Of a stretch of 64,000 nt of DNA, positions 26,554-37,235 are shown piece by piece. The notes under the pieces were generated by a model. That model did not search any database. It saw nothing but the letters and a program-made list of their open reading frames with translations, and was not told the DNA's origin. How positions within the stretch are numbered: the stretch's first letter is position 1; every line of letters begins with the position of its first letter. Source of the stretch: Venturia oleaginea (taxonomy: Eukaryota; Ascomycota; Dothideomycetes; Venturiales; Venturiaceae); NCBI GenBank assembly GCA_013176395.1, contig JABMLP010000006.1:186001-250000 (forward strand), given 5' to 3'. Made by a program: the position numbers and the translations under genes.

Positions 26554-27667
26554 TCAACCGGCCAATTCAGCTGGGGCATTCTGACTGGGATGCTGAGCTG
26601 GAAGCTCAGATGGTCCGGCTTCTACAGGTGAATGGACGCCACCCCCGATCTCCGAAGATTGTGGCTGTGGTCTGTTCGAGTAGTTGAGAGGAGTAAGATG
26701 GGAGCTCGAATTTTGTTCCTGCCGAGGAGTTTGCTGATTCTGATTCTGATTCTGGTATTGATTTTGCGAGTTTTGACTTATGTTTTGCGGATTCTGGTTA
26801 TACTGGTACTCATTTGGCTGATACTGAGAATGTCGAGAATCGTGATGATTGTAGGATTGATACGTAGCATCAGGCTGACCTGAAGAGTGGCCACGCAACG
26901 GAGGAGAGGTGTTGGATACCATCGTCTCCCTCGTTGAACCATGCTGGGACATGGCTGAGGAACCTCCATGGTTGCTCATGTCACTGATAGATGGAGCAGC
27001 GGTACTGTATCGATTGGAACCGTGTACAGAGCCAGCGTCAGAACCAGCGTCGCTAACAGTCTGACTTCTCCATGCCTCGATCCTCGAATCGCTGCCCGCT
27101 GCTTCTCCTAGGTTTGCCTTCTCCAACAGTCGAGCCACGAGCATAGCATGTGATTTCTTGAGTGTCTTCTTGACGAACGAGGTCAAAAGAAAGTTGCATT
27201 TCATGTCCACGTCCTCTCTCAAGTATAGCCCTTGCTTCGGTATGTTCAGCCCCAGTTCGACTGTTTGTGTAGGCTCTCCTGGCAACGTGCCACCGATCTG
27301 CCATTTCCCTCTGATATCAAGTCCGGCGGGAGCGTATACGTGGGTTTGCAAACCGTCTGCTAGATCGTGGAAGCAGCCGTGGTACGTGGTTGTGCCTGGG
27401 AGGCCTTTGATGTTGTCCGTGATTTGATACCATGCCGCATGGTATTCCTCAGGCCCAGCGAATGGAGGGGCTTTGTCTTGCCTCTTGCGCGCTATCACAA
27501 GAGGATTGAGATCTATCATCTCAAAGTGATTGCGCAGAGTTTCCAGGACAGATGCTGTCACAATGCTTAGCTGGCTGGGTGAGTTGCTTGACTGTTGTCA
27601 TATGCTTACCCCTGGTTACGCCGGGAGGAAGAGGGGTTATGGTCGTAAAATGAGTTCTCCTGGACAT
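26554..27667 (-). CDS. DUF7053 domain protein with Asn/Gln-rich tail
   Basis: Exon 1 (27667-27610) encodes MSRRTHFTTITPLPPGVTR. A 55-nt intron leads to exon 2 (27554-26554), total 352 aa. The N-terminal ~160 residues match the fungal DUF7053 pattern: ITPLP start, NHFEMIDLNPLVI, WYQITD, CFHDLADGLQTHVYAPAGLD, IRGKWQIGG. No biochemical function is known for it. From about residue 200 the protein becomes Ser/His/Gly-rich, then strongly Asn/Gln-rich with NQNQNQ and QNSQNQ runs, a prion-like low-complexity composition. Localisation is unknown, with no signal peptide or membrane segment. Domain assignment is fairly firm; the start exon rests on splice phase and motif. Confidence 0.82.
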
Positions 27668-28083
27668 GGTCAAGATAGTGCACATATGCGGCACTCAGCA
27701 GTCTTCATGTACAGGTACGAGTAGAAGCAGAGCACTGCACATGGCTATGGAAACACTAAGAAGCAGACTTGAGCCCACTATCAACGAGCCGCCACTTGGC
27801 TGTGGCTGAAGGACTCTCAATTAATTCTTCCGATAGGTACGGGTGTTGTTTTATTGCCCTAGCGAGAAAGACGTGTACGTACACTTGGCAAGAAGCCACG
27901 CACCACGGAAGCCCTTCAGAGAATCGATATCATACACTTCACCGAACAGAATGGGCACACTTGCAAGCATATACAACAACGCAGTCAAGCAATGGTATTT
28001 TTGGAAAAGGGTTGAACTGGTTGAACCAAAGTCAAGTCATGAGCAAAGAGTCTAACTATCAAGATTGCCAACGCTCCACAGCA
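27668..28083. other. Intergenic
   Basis: This is 416 bp upstream of the DUF7053 gene and downstream of the MFS gene. No gene is seen. Confidence 0.5.
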
Positions 28084-29729
28084 TCAGTAGGTATACCTGA
28101 ATCCAGCCATCCCTTCTAGGATTACCTCCCCACGTGTCACCTTCTTGTTAGCTCGCCAAAACATGAGGGACAACCCCAGGCAAATCGCTACATTGAGACC
28201 GTGAGCAAGCATACATCCGATAATTCCAGGCACATAAGAAGGCGCATCCTGTGCCCTAAAGATCGTTGTACCAGTCACTCCACCTATCCCACCAGCGCCG
28301 ATCAGCGTAGCCGAGCAAAGTGCACGCTTCCACAGACCACGAAGATTATCGGCCTGGCACGTCAGGATGGCGGGGACATTGGCATTCGTGGCGATGGTTG
28401 CAAGGAAGACTCCGAAGTGGCGCACGGGATTATTGTCGTGGAAGCCAAGTAGTGCGAGACCCAAAACGCCTATGAGAGAGTTGAAGACGATGACCGAGGC
28501 ACGCTGGTGATACTTGTCGCAAAGCCAACCTTGCACCAGCATTACGATGGCGGCAGCAACGTACGGAGGGGCGACAAGACATTGAGACAACACGACAGAG
28601 AATCCGAGATCCTGGCGGAGACTGTGTAGCGGCGTTAGCAATTCCATCCTTGATGATAAGGGACATTACTCACATAATAGGCAAGAAGTAAGCGATAGCA
28701 TAAGTATTCGTTGCGCCAAAGCAGAACAAGGCAGCAAAGCCACAGATCTTGATATCAGCGGCCCCTTTCAGGTAGGCAGCCCAGGTAAATGGTTCTACCA
28801 CAACGTCACGCCGATCTTGCTGGATTCCGGCGCAGATCAATTCTCCCTCCTTTTGAGTCAGGAATTTGAAGGATTTATGAGCCTTCTCTGGAAAATCGAC
28901 GAGAGCAAACCATCCGATGAAACCTGCCACACAGGTGATGATGCCTTGGATCTGCCAAGCGAATCAGTACGGCCCGAGAAGGAAGAATGGAAGAAGATGA
29001 CTCACGATGAAAATCCAGCGCCACCCACCGAGGCCTCCAATACCAGACATGAGGGCGATGCCGTAAGCAAGAATACTGGAGAATCCCGCAACCGTAGAAC
29101 CAATCATATAGAATGCGGCATTTCGCTTTTGCAGCTCAAAACGAACATAGTAAATTGACAACAGGTATGCGCAAGCTGGAAGAATCCGGCCTCCAAAATT
29201 CTCAATATTAAACGAAGCGCTATCATTGGCGTCCAATCCTGCACGAATGCCAGGCCGATCATTATGATGCCCCATGAGAAGGCGATGAGGGAGAGGAAGA
29301 TGTGCGGTCCTACTTTGCGAAGTACGACAATGGCTGGTGGCTGGAAGAGTACATATGTGATGAAGAAGACGAGACTTATCACGCCGTATCGCGGTGCAAT
29401 CCCGAGACCCAGTTCTCTGCTCATGCTAAAATTGTTGTCAGCGAAAGTTACAATATTCTGTTCGGTACAACTACTTACCCTGCGATGGAAGCATTGCCTA
29501 GATTGGTGCGGTCCATCAGACTGATCGCGTATAGGAGTCCCAGAGTGGGAACAAGGCGTCGATCCACGCGGTGGATAATCTTTCGTTGCTCTTCAGGCTT
29601 GAAGCTATCGATGATTTCTTGTTCATGGGCTCGAGTAGGACCCCCTTCCACATCATTGCTGCTGGTGGTATTGATGCTGAGCTTCTCGACTTCATTCACC
29701 TCATTTTTCTCGTTACCGAAAATCGCCAT
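28084..29729 (-). pseudogene. MFS transporter, allantoate-permease (Dal5) type, frameshifted
   Basis: Twelve-helix plasma-membrane carrier of the anion:cation symporter/allantoate family. Exons are 29729-29479, 29425-29006, 28951-28674 and 28621-28084, with clean GT..AG introns. Family motifs include VDRRLVPTLGLLYAISLMDRTNLGNA, split here as VDRRLVPTLGLLYAIS and LMDRTNLGNASIAG. GWRWIFIIQGIITC and the helix string to the end also fit. In exon 2 the conserved EAGFFP segment is broken near 29180. The frame reads EAGFFQLAH, while the continuation PACAYLLSIYYVRFELQ lies in the next frame. One missing base explains it: with one added nucleotide the exon length restores the phase of the next intron. 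Everything else is intact, so this is a very recent lesion or a sequence error. Confidence 0.8.
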
Positions 29730-30502
29730 GTTAACGAAGAATCCGTGGGATGTTTTATAAGACCAAAGATCCGAGAGACAGGTCGCTGGATGATGATCAG
29801 CGTTTTGATCGCCATGGGATTCTCAATATATACAAATACCTGAAGGCAACCGTGCAGTCTATTCATTGATGGAGTTCTACCCAGCCTGCCATGAACTAGC
29901 ACGATCTGGGCGGAAATTAGATGGTGGTCTAATGAGCCGACTGTAGCAGTGTTCCCCGGATTTTGGAATCGAGAAACAAAATGTCTCTCCGTATTGTGGT
30001 TCGAGCAAGCCCGCCCAGTCTTCGTTAATAAGATCCATTCCGCCGGTGAAGCTATTACCCCAGATTTTGGTACTATGCCAAACAGCGCCAAGCCTGTCGT
30101 TGAGATGCTGACTGTTCCATAGCTTCCTCCAGCGGAAGCATAGCAGTAGCTCGTGGAGCCAAAGGAGCTGCCCAGAGACCTGGTTTAATTGGCCAAAGCG
30201 CTGCTCCAAGCATGTCCAACCTAACTGCTTGCCTAAGATTTGGGTCCAACCGCTCTCTGGGCACAAGGGTGTTGAGATAGACAAGTGAGGGGAATACTAT
30301 CGCCTTCGAACTGAGCTTTGGCCGATACTCAGGCTGCTATTGAAACGTCTTTTCCACAATGATCGAGGCTGGCGTTTGATGAATTGACCGATTATTCGTG
30401 CTTCCTGTGGCTAAAGAGAAGTGTAATACATAATTTTATCTCTTCAAGCAAGATGACTGAGCAAATACGACTGTGTTACCTCCATCTTTTCCGCCTCGCA
30501 TA
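29730..30502. other. Intergenic
   Basis: This is 770 bp containing the promoter of the Dal5-type gene and the 3' end of the next MFS gene. Overlapping open frames on the minus strand at 29877-30284 show no family features, so I do not call them genes. Confidence 0.5.
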
Positions 30503-32199
30503 TCACCTCCTTGCCAAATTTTTGTGCAGCGTGTGCTCCCTCATTCCCAACGACACCACCACGCCCAGCGTGGCCACACCAAGCATGGTAAACCACACTC
30601 CCTTCAACGCCCACATATAAGCCTTGATCGCCTCCTCATAAACATTGCCCTTCAGATTTTGCACCTCTCCAATACTATTTCTCAACATTCCGATAAATTC
30701 CTCCGCATCCGGTCTATCTCCAAACCTCGCCCACAGTTGTGATTTGAGGATATTTTGGAAAACAGCGGAGGCGATTGTGATTCCGATGGTTGAACCAGTT
30801 GAGCGGAAGGCGTAGGAAGCTGATGTGACGACTGCTTGGTATTTATGATCAACTGCAGCTATCAATGCCAACAAGGTGACAGTGAGCATACCGCCATAAC
30901 CCGCCCCCATAAGGAAGAAATAGATATATGGTGGGACTTGGGCGGTGTTTTGACCAAATGTGCCCGCAATCAATGCACTCGATAGTAGAAGCAGTGATTC
31001 GATAAAGATATTGAGGATATAGTAGCGGCCTGTTGCTCGCATTATGTATCCTGATCCTAGGGAGCCGACGGAGGCACCGATTGACTGCGGGATCATGTGG
31101 GCTCCTGCTTGGAGGGGCGAGGAACCACGGACTTGAAAAAAAACAGGGGCATAGTAGAGGAGCATGAATGCCGACATTGTTGTGAACCAGTTTGTCAAGC
31201 AGGCACATGCTACTGTGCGATGGAGGAGTAGTCTGACTGGGATGACGGGTTCGCTGGCGACTTTATCTTCGACATAGATGAAGATAATAAGCCCCACCGC
31301 AGACAGAGGTAATGTTGCCAGAACGACAGGGTGTGTCCAGGGCACGATATTTCCGCCCGAATTCAGCCCAACAAGCAGAAGAACGAGTGTGGAGACCAAG
31401 GTGAAGGCTCCTAGAAAATCCACACGCTTGATCCGTGATATGCCCTTTTCCTTGACAGGAATCTTGACCATGCATGCAACCAGGATTCCGGAGATGGCAA
31501 TGAGCGGCAGCTGGAAGTAGAAGGCGAATCTCCATCCTTTGATGTCATTGATCCAGCCTCCATATACGCCTCCGAGTCCACCTCCTAAACCGTAACAGAC
31601 ATTGCCTAGCCCTTGAACCAGACCCCGCTGTCTGAGGGGCACAAGATCTGAGCCCACGAAGGTCGAGATGGCCATCAAGCCTCCTCCACCCATGCCGGCC
31701 ACTACTCTGCCAAAGATCATGAACCATTCATCTTTTGCCAGCCCGCATATAAAGTTGCCAGCGAAGAAGAAGACATTGGAGAAGATGAGGCCAGCGCGGC
31801 GACCGAAGATATCCGTCAATCGGCCGGAGATGGGTTGTAGAGCAGCGTTGGCAATGAAGTAGGCTGAGGCGAGCCATGAGAGTAGCGTGAAGGAATTGAA
31901 CGAGTTTGATATGGGGGTGGAGAGGGTGGCTATGATGGTTCCGTCTGTGGTTTGTTAGTAGAATATGTACCAAGGTTGGTAGACGTGGGGTTACCCAATG
32001 CTCCTAGAAAGACACCCAGCCATATGCTAGCCATGATGGCAGCCAGCTTTCTTTTACTCGGTTCATGGATGAGGATCTCTTCAGGGGCGTCTTGTTGCTG
32101 TTCGACACGGCGATCAGCCTCGATGGGCTCCGGGGGGACTTCTTGCAGTAGAGGAGTTGATTCGGAAGGCGGTCGCTGGGATCCGCGCCGTGAAGACAT
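30503..32199 (-). CDS. MFS transporter, DHA2/vacuolar amino-acid (Fnx1/Vba) type
   Basis: Membrane transporter with about 14 helices. Exons 32199-31995 and 31944-30503 join through a 50-nt intron to give 548 aa. The hydrophilic N-terminus contains a dileucine-like STPLLQEV motif, often a vacuolar sorting signal. The first helix ends with the DGTIIATLSTPI motif assembled across the intron. LTDIFGRR is the loop 2-3 MFS signature, and the later GRVVAGMGGGGLMAIS and VQGLGNVCYGLGGGLGG fit drug:H+ antiporter-2 or yeast/fission-yeast Vba/Fnx proteins. The substrate could be basic amino acids or drugs and cannot be decided here. It shares a 142-bp divergent promoter with the HD-domain gene. Confidence 0.88.
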
Positions 32200-32341
32200 C
32201 GTATCTATGAGCTTTGCTCCCCTCCGAGATTCTTTGGGGCGGGCGAATGCATGGCATGGTGGGACAGTAGTGGGACAGTCCCAATGACGAAGGAAGCTGT
32301 CAGACTATCACATCTCCCATTATCATCTATCTAACCCAACA
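32200..32341. promoter_or_regulatory. Short divergent promoter
   Basis: Only 142 bp separate the start codons of the DHA2-type transporter and the HD-domain gene. The interval holds two nearby TGGGACAGT repeats (32260-32282). A single nucleosome-free region probably serves both genes. Confidence 0.5.
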
Positions 32342-33142
32342 ATGGACCGGCTGATCGAGAAGACTCGCGCCCACGTCCAAGACTACATGAAACATTACGA
32401 CCCCTCTCACGATTACTCTCATCTGCTACGCGTCCGCCAGGCCGCGCACAACATCGAAGCTGACCAACGCACAAGATATCCCGAGCTCAACATAGACAGC
32501 ACTGTCGTAACCTTGTCAGCACTCCTCCACGATGTTGGTGATCGCATATACGTCAAGGAGCACGAAAATGCAGCAACACTGGTCCGCGATACACTACTTG
32601 GATTTGGTGCTCCTTCCGATTTGGCCGATAAGGTTCAGCTGATATGTACAAACGTCTCCTGGAGTTCTGAAGTCAAGAGCGAGGAAAACCAGGCAGTTAT
32701 CGCCAAAATGTGCAAAGAGATTCCAGAACTGGCCATTATGTAAGATGCGGATCGACTGGATTCGATTGGAGCTACGGGAATCGCTCGGCTGTTCGCCTTC
32801 TCTGGCGCCCAATGCCATGAGCGCGGACTGAGCACCCGACACTTTGATGAGAAATTATTGCTCATCGTGAACCGTATGAAGACTGAACTGGGAAGGAAAC
32901 TGGCCGAGGAACAGACTGAGAGGTTGAAGGTATTTCTCCATTGGTGGAAAATTGAGACGGACAATGTTGAAGGCTTGCCAGACGAGATGGCGAGACAGGA
33001 GGAGACTGAGGTAAAGAAGTGGAGGGCGGTCGAGGAGGAGAGGAAGAGGTGGGCGACGAACGGGACCAGCAAGAAGACCGAGGATGACTTGGATGCCGAA
33101 GACCTCTCCTGGGTATCCAGAACTGGGCTGCAGTCGGCGTAA
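32342..33142 (+). pseudogene. HD-domain phosphohydrolase with internal stop
   Basis: Metal-dependent phosphohydrolase of the YpgQ/YedJ-like HD family. A single exon would encode about 266 residues. Metal-binding motifs are visible: HDYSHLLRV (first His), LLHDVGD (the HD pair) and DADRLDSIGATGIARL (the later conserved Asp block). A TAA at 32741-32743 sits immediately before DADRLD, where relatives have a Gln (QDADRLD). A CAA-to-TAA change explains it. Downstream the frame stays open with the expected sequence to 33142. The stop would leave a 133-aa protein lacking the last conserved motif. A GTAAGA donor-like string overlaps the stop, but splicing there would remove the conserved block. Confidence 0.8.
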
Positions 33143-33770
33143 TGAGTCTTTAGGAGGCTGCATTTTAGAGAACGAGTCTTTTTTTCTTATCATCCTATGT
33201 TCCCGCCTTTTTACACGGTGGCGTCACTTTTCCTTCCCCAGCCAAAGCAGGCCTTCGAATCACACCGTACCAATCCGTATGCCATCAATGCTTGGTCCTT
33301 GCTATCTAAGCCATTCAGCTTCGAGAATCATATTCCAGTCACGTCTTCCCGTGCTCGTAGCAGTAGTATGTCTAGGCAGATAATTAGATGGCCACATTGA
33401 CCACCAATTGAGATCTCAGACTCCGGTGAATTCTTTCTCCATTTTGTAGTTGTGCTAAAGATGAGTGTAAGATAAGTACATAGTGAGAAGGCTGAATGGT
33501 GGTGATGATGCAGGAAGTATAGCTTTGGTGATGATGCACATGACAGAAAGGTAAGCGCTGAGCCTCTTGGAGAACAACTGCGAAGAGAATCGTCTCTCCC
33601 TAACTAGCACGAGAGCATAACACTACCCTTCTAGAATGCTAGGCAGAGCCGTGATTCATCCATGGCTTTGTCTCTTCCATAACCTTTCCCCATCCCATCC
33701 TCTATCGCCTTCCCACCATCCCACCCTCTATCCTACACCCTAACCTTCGCCCTACATCCTAACCTTCGCC
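33143..33770. other. Intergenic
   Basis: This is about 630 bp between the HD-domain gene and the small membrane protein gene (convergent). Apart from the 19-bp repeat at its right end, nothing stands out. Confidence 0.5.
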
Positions 33771-33788
33771 CTACACCCTAACCTTTGC
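33732..33788. repeat. 19-bp tandem repeat, telomere-like composition
   Basis: Three copies of a 19-bp unit CCTACACCCTAACCTTCGC with one or two changes each. The last copy overlaps the stop codon and final codons of the small membrane protein gene. CCCTAA occurs once per unit, but the period is not that of a telomere. Confidence 0.85.
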
Positions 33789-34034
33789 CCTCAACCCCCT
33801 CATCGCACCACCAAATTTCTCTCCAATGCCCGGGCTCGGTCCCGTCTTCTTCTCCCCAGCCTTCTTGGGCTTCGCATACGCCTTCGCGGTTTGTTTGTTG
33901 ATTGTTACTGCTATGGCTACTACGGAGAGGATAGCGAAAGTCCAGCCGAGGAGGTAGGCTAGGAGGATGGGGTTTGCTTGCACGGTTGCGAGGGCATTTG
34001 GGGTAAGGATCGGTTTGAGGAATTCCCAGGCCAT
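33771..34034 (-). CDS. Small single-pass membrane protein
   Basis: The 87-aa open frame starts MAWEFLKPILTPNALATVQ. It has one hydrophobic segment (ILLAYLLGWTFAILSVVAIAV) and a basic Lys/Arg-rich C-terminal tail (KKAGEKKTGPSPG...LRAKVRV). The short luminal or lumen-facing N-terminus and basic cytosolic tail suggest a tail-anchored or single-pass ER or organelle protein. I do not recognise the family. The ATG lies in a longer open frame, and I chose it because upstream codons look non-coding. The tandem repeat at 33732-33788 covers its last codons, so the 3' end may be newly evolved. Confidence 0.5.
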   Translation of the reverse strand: MAWEFLKPILTPNALATVQANPILLAYLLGWTFAILSVVAIAVTINKQTAKAYAKPKKAGEKKTGPSPGIGEKFGGAMRGLRAKVRV

Positions 34035-35052
34035 TTTGGGTTTGCTTGCGAGGAAATGGAGGGTGTGGGTTCGTAGGTTGTTGTGGAGCTTGAGGGTCTT
34101 ATCGAAGGAGATGTCAATACTAGAGCGGTGGATTTGTTCGGAAGTGTTCAAAGCTCCTGGCTCTCTGCGACAATGCAGGGTATATCTGAAGGCTGCAAAA
34201 TGGCCGTTGAACTGAGAAGGAAAATGAAAATCAGGTGCTGCGAGAGGAGCAACAGCACCATTAGTTACCTTATGCGCCCCTCTCCTCGTATCGCCAGAGA
34301 TTTGGTTTTTTGGCAACAGGTGAGCGCTACAAGTGGTTGGCCGCGATGATCCAGGGGCGTTTCGCTACTGCAGAAGTTTCAGATTTTGGCTTCTGAAACC
34401 GACTCCTTTTCACTCATCTCATGACAGAAGAGTGAGACTCGGATGGAGTTGTTTGTCGAGTCGTATACGATCCTATTATTGCACTTTCGATATACGGTGG
34501 GAGCATTGATCTTCAGGGGCGCATCGCGCTGTCATGTGACAGCTGGCCCGTAAAGAGCGATCTTTGCAAGGAGCAGCGGTTCATACGTGGTTCGGTGAGA
34601 CATGCTGGGATGGAGAGATGCAAACAATTGGCCAACTGTGACAAACTATCGAATGAAGGAGACAGGTACCGAGACAATCGATTGCAGCAGGAGCATTGTT
34701 GTTTTCGTGAGGACCTGGTCGAGCCGTACTGCTGGCAAGCAATGTAGTTCCATCTCATTTGCCTCAGGATAATGCTGGTCGAGCCGTACTGCTGGCGTGA
34801 ACGTCACCCGTGCCATGCCATGCCACTGTTGGACGTCCATACTGATCCTCATGGAGCATCTAGCGCCGTGTACGGATACCGATACCGAGAAAGAGGTGCA
34901 CAGTGGCTGGCTGCACGGGCTTGCGTAGGCTAGTCTAGACAGACGCCATGTACGTGCGTTTGTGCCTTGTGGTGGTGCTTGGAAAGTCTCCCTGCTTCCA
35001 TTCGACATCTATCATCACCTCTCGACTCGCCTTCTCATGTTGTTCCCTCACC
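34035..35052. other. Intergenic with a 60-bp-spaced direct repeat
   Basis: This is 1 kb upstream of the serine-rich protein gene. It contains the 22-bp direct repeat listed at 34715-34796. No gene is supported. Confidence 0.5.
34715..34796. repeat. 22-bp direct repeat, 60-bp period
   Basis: Identical 22-bp blocks start with CTGGTCGAGCCGTACTGCTG at 34715 and 34775, exactly 60 bp apart. The DNA between them is not repeated. They lie about 260-340 bp upstream of the next ATG. Confidence 0.85.
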
Positions 35053-37235
35053 ATGGACGAGTTACCGCCCGCCGTTGCCGTTGAGTCGCTCTTCCAGCAT
35101 GTCTACGCCGTCTTGGAGGCCATACAAGGATCCGCAGAGCGACTGGAACCCGTTGCAGAGAGCGTCGCCATCTGCCATTGGACTGTTCAGAACCTCGAAC
35201 GACTCCACCGAGTTCAAGCTCGAGACAACCCTCACATATCCAACCGTGTATTCGACATGTCCAAGATTCTAGAGCGCTTCATTGCCTCGTGTAGCGCCCT
35301 CACGTATTCACTCAGCCGTCCCATGCCGTCGACTGAATTTCAGATTGGATGCATGTTCGGTGCTCCGCGCCAGATGAAGAAGAGGAAGCAAATGCGAGAG
35401 CTGCAAGACGAGTTCTGGGACCATCAGAGGATGTTGTCCTTGGTCTTGTCGAATGCAATATAGTGAGTTGTTTGCCCTACCTACTAGGAGGTATGCCCTA
35501 CCTACTAGGAGGTATACCCTACCTACTAGGAGGTATACCCCTGGCGTGCATGCTAACCAACCTTCTCAATTTCAGCATGACGGCTCTCGATTTGCAAAAG
35601 TCGAGGCACTCACCAGACCCCGCTCTTGCCTCCATTTTACGACTTTCTCAGAAACGACACGCCATCTATGAGCGATGCGAACGGCCCACCGAATCACGCG
35701 CCGAACTTCTCGAATGGGAGTTCTGTGTGCGCCGCTACTTTGAATACGTGGATGCCGCACAGCAAAAGGCCCCTTTCCAATCGCGGCAATCGTATGCAGC
35801 TCAACTGCTGAGGCGTGGCTCGGAGCCTCTACTGGCCCTCGCTGCAGCTACCCGGCCCTCAAGATACCGAAGCATGCTATCGACATCGGGCTTGTCCTAT
35901 GGCTCTTACAGGGCAGGTGAAGCATTGAGTACCGACACGAGGATGAAGCGACTGTCTGCCGATGGAGATTCATACAACGCCATCTACACACGTTCTCGGA
36001 GAAACAGTACAGCATTGGACGTGTCTGCGAGGCGCAATTCCTTTGCGAGCTCTCACCGAGGATCCCCAACGGTGACGCCGACTGCAATTGGATTTGCGCA
36101 ATCAGCGGCGGCTGTTCCACTCGACATGTCTAATCCGAGTCATCCTCGTGCCACTGGAGGAGACAGTCTGCAACAAGCGTGGATCGACATCACAAATGCG
36201 ACCCGAGACATGCGGCCTAATTTGGCTCGTGCTTATACTCAGGGTCGGCTGGAAGCGCTAGATCCTTCTTTGACAGCCCAGCTCCGCGTTATGGGACCCC
36301 TCCCAACCCGACAAAAGAGTGCGCCACGGTCGTCTCTTCGCAACGACTATTTAGCCTTCGACGATTCTGGCGAAGACGTTCCGCCCTTGGATTTGCATCA
36401 GCGGCGCTCCCAACTGCTCCGCGTCACGAACCTCGAGGCAAAGAAGACCTCGGCTCCCAAGGCTGTCCAAGCAAACACCTTACCAGTCCACGCTCAGAGA
36501 CGACTACCTCGTCGGCCTTCCAAAAATCGAGTCTCCAGTCTGCGTGCAGATCACCTGCGACAGCTAAGCACCATTGCGGAGCGGCCACTGACTGCAGGAT
36601 CCAAGAAGTCCAAAGCTGAATCGACGAAATCCTTGAAATCGATCCTCAGCTTTAAAAAGGAGAAGATCCCAGCAGTGCCAGAAGTTCCACGCATCAAACC
36701 CGAAAACAGGAAACCGCCGGATTCGAGTCTGTCTGACAGCAGCACTCTTCGAGGAAGTACACCAGACAAGACTCCAAGCATTGTTGAGCTTGACGATTCT
36801 CCTCCCAGGCCCACGACGAAAATATCGGACCGACCCGCAATGCAAAAGTCAAGCCTTAAGCAGAGATCAAGATTGTCTCCAGAGCCACTTCCAATGAGAC
36901 CAGCCCAGTTCCCAGTTAGAGCAAGGGAAGAGCCATGGGATCATATCATCAACCCTATAAAGAGGCTATCCCGCTTCTTCTCTGCCAGCAAAAAGGAGAA
37001 AGGTCTCCACAACCGTCTTTCGTCAAAAAGCTCACCGCATCTGATTGACTGTATGCGATCTGCAGAGTCTCTTGCTAACAAAGCATCATTAGATGCCATG
37101 TCGAGGAAAAACGGCAGCAGGAGCACGATCTGCCTTGTTGCCATCCAGGAGGCGCCCGATCAACCCTTCCAGGTCTGGCTCAACGCGTTACCATACATGG
37201 AAGGACAAGCAGCTACGCCAACACCACGAGCTTGA
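35053..37235 (+). CDS. Serine-rich protein of unknown function
   Basis: Two exons (35053-35462 and 35576-37235) give 689 aa, joined across a 113-nt intron that carries three 21-bp repeats. The N-terminal ~135 residues are predicted alpha-helical (VESLFQHVYAVLEAIQGSAERL, written here as VESLFQHVYAVLEAIQG then SAERL) and resemble the helical N-domains found in many fungal NACHT or signalling proteins, though I cannot assign one. The rest is Ser/Arg/Pro-rich and probably disordered, with many basic S/T sites (RRNSTALD, RRNSFASS, RLSRFFSASKKEKG) that look like kinase targets. There is no signal peptide or membrane helix. The start at 35053 has a CACCATGG context. It may be a scaffold or cell-polarity type protein; that is only a guess. 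Confidence 0.72.
35475..35537. repeat. 21-bp tandem repeat inside an intron
   Basis: Three back-to-back copies of the 21-bp unit CCCTACCTACTAGGAGGTAT plus G or A, beginning 12 nt after the 5' splice site of the only intron of the serine-rich protein gene. Copies differ at one position. Confidence 0.92.

Noticed and set aside
29877..30284. 135-codon minus-strand frame upstream of the Dal5-type gene
   Set aside because: No recognisable motif, overlaps another frame, and lies in the promoter interval.
22421..32199. Secondary-metabolite or catabolic cluster (cutinase, P450, two MFS, SDR nearby)
   Set aside because: No backbone synthase, mixed orientations, a DUF7053 gene in between, and families common as scattered singletons.
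32741..32830. Intron starting GTAAGA to explain the HD-gene stop
   Set aside because: Any such intron would remove the conserved DADRLD block that continues in the same frame.
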